Under the pieces are notes generated by a model. It was not told the origin of the DNA, did not search any database, and worked only from the letters and a program-made list of their open reading frames with translations. The position numbers were made by a program, and so were the translations under genes. This document shows positions 7,513-13,629 of a stretch of 25,740 bases of DNA, in pieces; position 1 is the first letter of the stretch, and each line of letters opens with the position of its first letter. This stretch comes from a virus. Location of the stretch: IMG/VR virus record IMGVR_UViG_3300025000_000391, positions 1-25,740 of that record; one strand, given 5' to 3'.

Positions 7513-9661
7513 GTATGATCCAAGTGCTGGTATTAAGAAAGATCTTATGACGTATAAGGCAGAGAATGTGCAGGAGTTAGCAACAAAAGCACGTCAAGTA
7601 GACTTGGATTTAGAAAGCGCAAGAATAACAAATCTTGCAACACTTTCGGCAGGAAGCACTACTGGAGATGCTGAGTTAATTGACGGTAGAGTTGGTGCAG
7701 ACGGAGCAACCTATGCAAATATAGGAACCTCAATAAGAGGGCAGATTGGCAAAATAGATAATTTAGTTGGCGATAAGTTGTCTGGCACAGCAACCGAATC
7801 TTATGCTGATTTAACAATTGGCACGTTTAACGATGCTGATGGTTCAGAAGTTGTGTCAAACATAAGGGCTAGGGTGATACTTGAGTCCGAATTCGTCGCT
7901 AACCTGTCCTGCAAGCTAGGTTATCAGTTTCTTATAAAAGGGTGTGATATAAAGGGAACTGCTATTACAACAATAGGTGGATGGATTGCGTCGAACGCTG
8001 TGTATATAAACCCGTTAAGCCATAAATATTTATACATTATAGTAAAAGATAATAGTGATGCGGATATAACTGGGATTGATTTAGATAGCATTTTAAGTGT
8101 TATAAGTCATAACACAGTTATATTGTCAAGGGTTGAAACTACTGTTAGGTATGGTGGGGATGTCATAAGTGCTTATGCTAATCTGATAACTGGTAATATT
8201 GATGCTACTGGTAATAAGTTTATTATCAATACGAGGGCATTTATTGTGCTTCCCACGTATAATCTAAGCGGATTTGAGGCGGCAACTGGTTTTCAGCTTG
8301 TCGTGAATGCTAATAACGATGGGTATGGACAGCCTTTTGAATTTATACAAGATTGGTGTACGGAATACGCTTTTGATAGTGATTACCTATATGTCGCAGT
8401 TATTATTAAGGCGATTGACGGTAGTAATGTTACAAATTTAACGTCAAGTCTTACTGTAAATTATTATTCTGAGAAAAGAAAACTTGCAGCATATGGAGAA
8501 GTGCAAGCACTTTCGCAAGAACTATCACTACAAGGGAATGGACAATACATCGGTAAAAATATTTTGTGGTTAGGAACATCAATTCCTGAACAAGGGCACC
8601 CTATCCTAGTCGGTACGGCAATTGGAGCAACCGTGACTAATAAAGCTGTCGGTTCGTCAATGATGCGTATAGGTGGTTCTGTTTATGATACCTCTGAGTT
8701 GGGTGATGACCTTGGAATAACTGGTCTATGGATGGCAAATGTACTGCGTACATTATCAATGACACAGGAAGAACGTAGGCGGTTGTTTGATTGCTGGAAA
8801 ACAACGGATCGTAAAGCCTATCTTATAGCAAAGGGTTATACTGAAGGAGAAGTAACAAGTGTTATTGGCTATGGGGATATGCTTGCAGATACATATGTTA
8901 GTGTAGACCCTGTAACACCTGTTATAGGGATTCCGGCTTTAAAACCAATTGACGTTTATGCGAATAATGGTGCAACATATAATAGTATGCGATGGTTGGC
9001 ATATTCTTACTGTTGGGATGATTCCATGGATATCGAAGGTGATTTAAGCATAACTGGGAAAATCACAGGTGCTATGCTTGGACGTATTGAGTCATACATT
9101 GCTACTTCGGATGCAATTGTTTTCGAGCATTTTAGGAATGATGCCACAGGAGACGCTTCTGCTTTAACCTATACTAGCGTCCCAGCAACTTCAAATGATA
9201 GGCATTATGCTGTGGGTGCGTTTATTTATCTGGTACAACAAATACGTTTACGTAAACCACGAATAAAAATACTAATGGTTGGGCATTACGACAATGACGA
9301 CAGTAGATATCAGTTAGGACATGTTTGGGAAGCAGAGGAAACGGCATCTAATTACTTTGGATTTCCACTTTATAAGCTATGGGAAGAAAGTGACGTAAGG
9401 GCAAGGACACAAATTACAACCACTGGATATTGGGATGTGTCTCATGTATGGCACGATACAGGTTATAACGGGTCGAATCATGTGGGTTCAAATCTTGAAA
9501 ATCTAAACGAAAACCCTCGTCAAGTTGATGGTGTGTGGGTGCATGACTTATCACTTCGGCAAATATGGATGTACGACGATATACATCCAATGTCCGATTC
9601 CTGTAAACAGCACTTTGCAGGCTTGATTTCAGCATGGATGAAAACCCAATCTATATTGTAG
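7499..9661 (+). CDS. Tail fibre/spike with C-terminal SGNH (GDSL-like) esterase domain, 720 aa
   Basis: The ATG at 7499 follows GGGGAGGG at good distance; a GTG at 7481 overlaps the SD and is rejected. An N-terminal segment (ELIDGRVGADGATYANIGTSIRGQ) is a familiar fibre element of Firmicutes phages. Two beta-rich repeats of about 120 residues follow (each with ...IIVKD/VIIKA... strands). From about residue 350 an SGNH hydrolase fold is suggested: ILWLGTSI supplies the nucleophile Ser (block I, GTS instead of GDS), EHFRND near 542 fits block III, and DDIHP near 692 supplies the Asp-His pair. Such domains remove acetyl groups from cell-surface glycans during adsorption. Substrate unknown. Confidence 0.8.
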   Translation: MSQSRYDPSAGIKKDLMTYKAENVQELATKARQVDLDLESARITNLATLSAGSTTGDAELIDGRVGADGATYANIGTSIRGQIGKIDNLVGDKLSGTATESYADLTIGTFNDADGSEVVSNIRARVILESEFVANLSCKLGYQFLIKGCDIKGTAITTIGGWIASNAVYINPLSHKYLYIIVKDNSDADITGIDLDSILSVISHNTVILSRVETTVRYGGDVISAYANLITGNIDATGNKFIINTRAFIVLPTYNLSGFEAATGFQLVVNANNDGYGQPFEFIQDWCTEYAFDSDYLYVAVIIKAIDGSNVTNLTSSLTVNYYSEKRKLAAYGEVQALSQELSLQGNGQYIGKNILWLGTSIPEQGHPILVGTAIGATVTNKAVGSSMMRIGGSVYDTSELGDDLGITGLWMANVLRTLSMTQEERRRLFDCWKTTDRKAYLIAKGYTEGEVTSVIGYGDMLADTYVSVDPVTPVIGIPALKPIDVYANNGATYNSMRWLAYSYCWDDSMDIEGDLSITGKITGAMLGRIESYIATSDAIVFEHFRNDATGDASALTYTSVPATSNDRHYAVGAFIYLVQQIRLRKPRIKILMVGHYDNDDSRYQLGHVWEAEETASNYFGFPLYKLWEESDVRARTQITTTGYWDVSHVWHDTGYNGSNHVGSNLENLNENPRQVDGVWVHDLSLRQIWMYDDIHPMSDSCKQHFAGLISAWMKTQSIL

Positions 9662-9684
9662 TCACAGACAAAGATGATCAATTT

Positions 9685-9717
9685 AAACTCTAGATAAAAC
9701 AAAATTATCTAGAGTTT
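9685..9717. terminator. Intrinsic terminator after the fibre gene
   Basis: A 13-bp perfect stem (AAACTCTAGATAA with its complement) is followed by ATTCTAAT. It closes the fibre transcription unit. Confidence 0.7.
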
Positions 9718-9741
9718 ATTCTAATATTGGGAGGTAATAAT

Positions 9742-9975
9742 ATGAGTTCTATCGAATCCCTAACAGAGTATTTAAAAAAACTAGATAGTAAAAAGGAAAA
9801 CCCGTTTACATTTCGTTTAAGCTCATGTTTTTTAAGTGGTTCAAATTGCAGTTGTTGTGGTGCATATAAAAATGGTAGATGCACTTATCACGATAATGAT
9901 AAATCTGAAATTGTCTTAACTAAAGCAATTGAGATATTAGGATTAGAAAATGTATTAAGTGTGTGCAGATTATAA
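9742..9975 (+). CDS. Cysteine-rich small protein, 77 aa
   Basis: The ATG at 9742 follows GGGAGGT; the TTG at 9727 precedes the SD. The middle has a cluster of Cys (SSCFLSGSNCSCCGAYKNGRCTYH), probably a zinc-binding knuckle; the C-terminal helix ends with one more Cys. It lies between two hairpins, so it may have its own transcript. Function unknown. Confidence 0.65.
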   Translation: MSSIESLTEYLKKLDSKKENPFTFRLSSCFLSGSNCSCCGAYKNGRCTYHDNDKSEIVLTKAIEILGLENVLSVCRL

Positions 9976-9995
9976 GAGCCGAAAGGCTCTTTTAT
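9974..9995 (+). terminator. Short intrinsic terminator
   Basis: AAGAGCC and GGCTCTT pair around a GAAA tetraloop and are followed by TTATT. It overlaps the stop of the Cys-rich gene. Confidence 0.75.
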
Positions 9996-10020
9996 TATGG
10001 GAAGGTGGGTGAAAAATATT

Positions 10021-10179
10021 TTGAGCAATAAAAAAATGCAAGAATATTGTTATGCCAAAAAAGATGTGAAATGTCCGAAACAGGGTGAATATTCACGACG
10101 AGGAATTTGTTTATCATGTGAGCATTGTCCCAAAATAATATGGTTTGGTTGCGGAATACCTGCAGGAATTGGTGACTAA
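10021..10179 (+). CDS. Six-cysteine mini-protein, about 52 aa
   Basis: The purine block GGAAGGTGGG at 10000-10009 serves best as SD for the TTG at 10021, although an ATG at 9997 in the same frame would give 60 residues. The protein contains YCYAKKDVKCP, then ICLSCEHCPK and FGCG, spaced like a zinc-binding fold. It lies next to another Cys-rich gene but the two are not clearly similar. Function unknown. Confidence 0.5.
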   Translation: MSNKKMQEYCYAKKDVKCPKQGEYSRRGICLSCEHCPKIIWFGCGIPAGIGD

Positions 10180-10286
10180 CTCTGTAAATTCAGATCCATC
10201 TTTGGTAGATTTAATGTCGTAGTTGACGCATTATACGACATAATTAATAAATTGTCAAATCGTGAATTATTAGTTACTTTCGTGAT

Positions 10287-10298
10287 AACAAATTATTA
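10287..10298 (+). promoter_or_regulatory. Candidate late promoter AACA-N6-TA
   Basis: AACAAATTATTA on the + strand puts a start 30 nt before the ATG at 10328. A separate TTGACG lies near 10213 inside a small GTCGTA/TACGAC inverted repeat, without a clear -10. Confidence 0.5.
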
Positions 10299-10327
10299 AT
10301 TATTTGATAACGAAAGGAAGTAATGAT

Positions 10328-10435
10328 ATGATGAATGAATTAATTTTAAACATTTATAAAGAAGAGATTTTTAATAATATATACGATAAAAATAAATATT
10401 TATCTATTGATCCAAGCAATATGGGTTGCATTTGA
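10328..10435 (+). CDS. 35-residue hypothetical protein
   Basis: It has a promoter-like motif and an AAAGGAAG SD at suitable distances, which supports translation despite its length. The product is a charged, probably helical peptide (NELILNIYKEEIFNNIY). Its stop codon lies in the 5' arm of the hairpin that covers the next gene's start, so its translation may open that hairpin. It could also be the remnant of a longer gene. Confidence 0.45.
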   Translation: MMNELILNIYKEEIFNNIYDKNKYLSIDPSNMGCI

Positions 10436-10496
10436 CGGCATTAGTATGGTATACTCTTACTAGAAATAGGAAGGAGTTGTGCCATACTATGCCGTC
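10434..10496 (+). promoter_or_regulatory. Hairpin enclosing the SD and start codon of the next small gene
   Basis: GACGGCATTAGTATGG (10434-10449) pairs with CCATACTATGCCGTC (10482-10496), with one extra base. The AGGAAGGAG SD is in the loop and the ATG at 10489 is in the 3' arm. The upstream stop lies in the 5' arm, a layout that suits translational coupling. Confidence 0.55.
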
Positions 10497-10620
10497 CCTT
10501 TATCTTGATTTACTCAAACTTGAGATTTTAGAGAATTTTCCTGAATTGAATACAGATTTGCAAGTAAATACATTAACTGGTATATTAAATAAATACAATA
10601 TCTCCATCCTGTCGTGTTAG
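10489..10620 (+). CDS. 43-residue hypothetical protein, 3' end formed by the TnpB element
   Basis: The ATG at 10489 follows AAGGAG by 12 bases with an intervening hairpin. The peptide is leucine-rich and acidic (LYLDLLKLEILENFPELNTD). The element boundary at about 10607 falls inside it, so the last four to five codons and the stop come from the element. The original C-terminus was probably different or longer. Function unknown. Confidence 0.45.
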   Translation: MPSLYLDLLKLEILENFPELNTDLQVNTLTGILNKYNISILSC

Positions 10621-10762
10621 TAGTACTTGTTAGATACCACAATAACTTAACCGTTAAGGTTCTTTAAACCGTCCGACCAACGGCGAAATCTCTATTTACG
10701 TTAGTTAATAAAGATCCTTTAAATGACTTATAAATATTAATAGAAGCATTGTTATCCCTACC
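10607..10762 (-). ncRNA. Predicted TnpB omega-RNA scaffold / right end
   Basis: In characterised TnpB systems the guide RNA overlaps the tnpB 3' end and runs to the element's right edge, with the guide being the flanking DNA. Here the segment from within the tnpB 3' end to 10607 is conserved in a second copy at 19288-19442 even where the coding frame is lost, which is the pattern of a selected RNA or end. It contains CTTAACGGTTAAG, a small hairpin. The guide would start in - strand sequence TGGAGATATTGTATTTATTT. Confidence 0.6.
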
Positions 10763-11896
10763 ATCTATATGTCCGCATATTGGACAATTAAAGATTCTTT
10801 GAGATAACTTTAACTTAGTTTTAAGTTTATGATTACATTCAGAGCATGTAATGGTACTATTAGGTAATGCTAAAATATATTCACTACCATAAAAGTGACA
10901 TTTATATTTTAACACCTGTGTAAACATAAAGTCACCAACTCTGTGTATACCTCTATTTATACGCGTATTACCATCGGACTCTGTTAATAACTCTTTAAAA
11001 CTAAACTCATCAACTATTACGTTTCTATAAGTCTTAGCTAAGAATGTAGATACCTTCTGAATATAATCCATTCTGATATTCACTATTTTGACGTGAATAT
11101 CATTAAGTTTGGTTCTCGCTTTTATATAGTTCTTTGATGGGTTACGTTTATCATACTTCTTTTTAGAAACTATTACTGAGAGTTTATCAACTTTCTTCTC
11201 TAGTTTCTTAATAATTCCCTTCGGAAATTTAGGATTTATGATATCGTTTCCATCAAAACAAACTACTGGATTATGTATTCCTAAATCTATACCTACCATA
11301 TTTTTCTTATGTTTATGCTTTGGGATATCTATTTCATAAGTGAATGATACATAATATTTAAAATTCTTCATACTAATAGTCATTGTTTTTATATCATAGT
11401 GATATAAAAAGCTTATATCTTCAAAAGTTTTCAATGGCATGTGACCGTATTCTCTATTAATAATAAAAGAGAATAACTTCTTATCAATAATTTTAACATT
11501 ACCTTTATTCGTCTTGTATATTCTAAAAGAACCATTTCCATGAATCTTTCTTTTAAAATGTAATTTACATCGTTTCTTGTCTTTAATATCTTTAAAGAAC
11601 TTATTAATAGCTATATTAAAATCACTAGCCACTTCATTCTTTATTGACTTATTATACTCTTGAGTCCATTCAAATCCCGGTTCCTTTTCTTTCTTAGAGT
11701 ATATATGAGTAATATAATCAAACTTATCAAAGAACTTCTTTAATGTTTTATCAATAATATTACCATTATGCTCTAAAAGGGTATTAAAATATTCTAAAGC
11801 ATTATTGTATATGAATCTTCTATATCCAAAGCATTTGTTTAAATATATCTCTTGTTCTTTAGTTGGTCGTATTCTCGTTTTAAAAGTCTTAATCAT
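10664..11896 (-). CDS. tnpB: TnpB RNA-guided nuclease, 410 aa
   Basis: The N-terminal part (MIKTFKTRIRPTKEQEIYLNK) is typical of TnpB/OrfB. The RuvC residues are all visible: GIDLGI with Asp204, VDEF with Glu297, and DGRDNNAS with Asp381. A zinc knuckle lies between the last two (CSEC 351-354 and CPIC 371-374). The length agrees with full TnpB, so it is likely active. The SD is AAAGGGGGTGA. In this phage it may behave like a homing-type nuclease that cuts DNA lacking the element. Confidence 0.92.
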   Translation of the reverse strand: MIKTFKTRIRPTKEQEIYLNKCFGYRRFIYNNALEYFNTLLEHNGNIIDKTLKKFFDKFDYITHIYSKKEKEPGFEWTQEYNKSIKNEVASDFNIAINKFFKDIKDKKRCKLHFKRKIHGNGSFRIYKTNKGNVKIIDKKLFSFIINREYGHMPLKTFEDISFLYHYDIKTMTISMKNFKYYVSFTYEIDIPKHKHKKNMVGIDLGIHNPVVCFDGNDIINPKFPKGIIKKLEKKVDKLSVIVSKKKYDKRNPSKNYIKARTKLNDIHVKIVNIRMDYIQKVSTFLAKTYRNVIVDEFSFKELLTESDGNTRINRGIHRVGDFMFTQVLKYKCHFYGSEYILALPNSTITCSECNHKLKTKLKLSQRIFNCPICGHIDGRDNNASINIYKSFKGSLLTNVNRDFAVGRTV

Positions 11897-12012
11897 TTAT
11901 CTTCACCCCCTTTCTTATATTATTTGTTATAAGTATAATAATATCTTATTAGGAATGAATTATTAAGACTACTGATTAAGTTATTTCTCTAAGTTTCCTT
12001 AAAGCACAGACT

Positions 12013-12065
12013 ATATAACAAAAGACATATAATTAAAAAAAATAATTATATGTCTTTTGTTATAT
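12013..12065. terminator. Perfect 23-bp hairpin, bidirectional terminator
   Basis: Positions 12013-12035 pair without mismatch with 12043-12065 around a 7-base A loop. It separates the TnpB element from the replication block. Confidence 0.7.
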
Positions 12066-12151
12066 ATTGGTAAATAATTTACTAAACAGATAATTAAGAA
12101 AGGGTAGATTGCTCACTACCTTTTCCCACAGTCCTCCTCTTTTTTATATAA

Positions 12152-12193
12152 GAAGATGGATAAACAATCTTAAATGATCGTTTATCCATCTTC
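12152..12193. terminator. Hairpin after the 102-aa gene, with T tract on + strand
   Basis: GAAGATGGATAAAC pairs with GTTTATCCATCTTC; ATTTTTT follows on the + strand. It sits just beyond the stop of the - strand gene ending at 12199 and probably ends that operon. Between the two hairpins only a weak GGTAG/CTACC inverted repeat is seen. Confidence 0.65.
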
Positions 12194-12198
12194 ATTTT

Positions 12199-12507
12199 TT
12201 ATGTCGTTTTAGGAGGTATGAAAGTTGACTTAAGTTCTTTATCCTTTAGCTTATCACACCATTCTGAGGTATATGGACATGTGACTAATCCTTCACTTTC
12301 TTTTTCATTTATTTCCTCAGTTTTACTCTTATATGTCTCAGAGTCAACAGCCTCCACTTCACTACTAAGATAATACTTTTCACCGCAGTATTTTATAATT
12401 AAGGTATTCAATTCATTTAGAAACGAATCTATTTTAGATGGGACAATTTCTCCAACCAATGAGCCTTTTATAAAATATCGTGTTAACTCAGTTATACGTT
12501 TATTCAT
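12199..12507 (-). CDS. Hypothetical protein, 102 aa, downstream of primase
   Basis: The ATG at 12507 was chosen because AAAGGTGA, which contains the primase stop, is its SD eight bases upstream. The protein has a helical N-terminus, an acidic middle (EVEAVDSE, EINEKESEG) and two Cys in TCPYTSEWC near residues 76-84. It is probably translated together with primase. No family recognised. Confidence 0.7.
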   Translation of the reverse strand: MNKRITELTRYFIKGSLVGEIVPSKIDSFLNELNTLIIKYCGEKYYLSSEVEAVDSETYKSKTEEINEKESEGLVTCPYTSEWCDKLKDKELKSTFIPPKTT

Positions 12508-12515
12508 ATAATAAT

Positions 12516-13544
12516 TCACCTTTCTATTTTTCGTTTGATAATCTTTATTTTATCTTTAGTAACACCATAATCCTTACCTATTTCATTATAGAATAGATTA
12601 ATTGTATGTATCCAGTCTTTTAATTCATAATATAACTTCTTATAAAATATAGGTGATTTATCTTTATCAGAATAAATATTTACATCCACATTACCAAAGA
12701 TTCCCATTTGAATAAAATATTTTATTACAGATACAAAACCACAACCATTTACACTAGTATAGATAATATTCTTATGTTCCTTTTCGTATAAATGATGATA
12801 TATACCTAAGATATCAAAAACACCTTCAGCTATATTAATAGTAATTTTATCACGCGTCAAAAGATCTATTGAGTTTGGTATAGTATAAAACTTTCGAGTG
12901 TTATCCAGATTATTATATACGTTATATTTATCATATCTCTCATTTCTTCCAGTAATATCTCTGAAATTTATAAACTCGTTTCTCGCAGTTAAAAACCCCA
13001 CATAGTCATTATGTAATAATCTAGCTTTATATTTATTTGTAGTTAAAGTATCAATACCATTAAATTTTAAGAATTCTCCTAAATTAAACACAACCTTTAG
13101 ATTAACCAATTCTTCTATGGTAAATTTTACACCCAGTCTTCCTTCAATATATTTTTGTTTTAATGAAGTTCTTTCATTATCACTAGGTGTTGGAACTCTT
13201 AAATTTAGATTGTTATTATATAAAGTAAAAGATTTGTTATTAGTACCTAAAGATGCTTTATTATAAGATAATAATCCACTGTTTAATTGTAAATCATTAA
13301 TCTTAAATGAACGCAACATAGTTGGTGTGAGAATACCACTAATATCACATCGAAAACAATGAAATATTACAGGTTCATCATTGAACATATCTATCTTAAC
13401 AGAAAAATGCCCATGTGAAAGATCTTTTTGTGAATCTAAACAAACTGGACATCTTAATAAGATTTGTTTAGGGCCATTTTGTTTGGCAGATTGAATTTGT
13501 AATAATTTATTTCTTAAGTGGTTTTTCATCTCAAGATTATTCAT
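12516..13544 (-). CDS. DnaG-type DNA primase, 342 aa
   Basis: The N-terminal zinc-binding motif is visible (LLRCPVC near 28-34 and FHCFRC near 61-66), followed by a linker and a TOPRIM domain: INIAEGVFDILGIY with the catalytic Glu, and IYSDKDKS with the DxD metal site. This makes RNA primers for the phage replisome. At 342 residues it is shorter than bacterial DnaG (about 600) and lacks a visible helicase-binding domain, as in phage primases. The start overlaps an 8-codon leader ORF in TTATGA, so initiation depends on coupling. An in-frame TAA just upstream excludes a longer start. Confidence 0.85.
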   Translation of the reverse strand: MNNLEMKNHLRNKLLQIQSAKQNGPKQILLRCPVCLDSQKDLSHGHFSVKIDMFNDEPVIFHCFRCDISGILTPTMLRSFKINDLQLNSGLLSYNKASLGTNNKSFTLYNNNLNLRVPTPSDNERTSLKQKYIEGRLGVKFTIEELVNLKVVFNLGEFLKFNGIDTLTTNKYKARLLHNDYVGFLTARNEFINFRDITGRNERYDKYNVYNNLDNTRKFYTIPNSIDLLTRDKITINIAEGVFDILGIYHHLYEKEHKNIIYTSVNGCGFVSVIKYFIQMGIFGNVDVNIYSDKDKSPIFYKKLYYELKDWIHTINLFYNEIGKDYGVTKDKIKIIKRKIER

Positions 13545-13567
13545 AATTTATTCATCTTTATATACAT
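13541..13567 (-). CDS. Eight-codon leader peptide before primase
   Basis: ATG TAT ATA AAG ATG AAT AAA TTA TGA is preceded by a full AAGGAGG eight bases upstream. Its stop overlaps the primase ATG. The SD itself abuts a 17-bp hairpin. Primase has no other SD, so the leader probably delivers ribosomes. Confidence 0.5.
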   Translation of the reverse strand: MYIKMNKL

Positions 13568-13582
13568 ATAGAATTCCTCCTT

Positions 13583-13621
13583 ATTAATAGTAGTGAATCG
13601 AAAAGATTCACTACTATTAAT
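13583..13621 (-). promoter_or_regulatory. 17-bp hairpin adjoining the primase leader SD
   Basis: ATTAATAGTAGTGAATC pairs perfectly with GATTCACTACTATTAAT around 5 nt. On the - strand the SD AAGGAGG follows at once, with no T tract. It may be a 5' stabiliser of primase mRNA or a terminator for the upstream gene. Confidence 0.6.
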
Positions 13622-13629
13622 GATTTGTT
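13618..13629 (-). promoter_or_regulatory. Candidate late promoter for primase
   Basis: AACAAATCATTA on the - strand overlaps the stop of the upstream gene and puts a start at about 13618, so the transcript would begin with the 17-bp hairpin. Confidence 0.4.

Larger units (their letters stand above)
10607..11930 (-). mobile_element. IS200/IS605-type element with tnpB only
   Basis: The right boundary near 10607 is set by comparison with a second copy of this end at 19288. The left boundary is not defined; 11930 is an estimate beyond the tnpB SD. There is no tnpA, so movement would need transposase in trans. Confidence 0.7.

Noticed and set aside
9414-9702. ORFs opposite the end of the esterase fibre
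   Set aside because: Antisense shadows in a less AT-rich gene.
10205-10245. Sigma-70 type promoter at TTGACG
   Set aside because: No good -10 at the right distance; the AACA-N6-TA motif downstream fits the gene start better.
10607-11930. IStron (group I intron fused with TnpB)
   Set aside because: No group I core strands were seen in or beside the TnpB element, and it is not inside a split gene.
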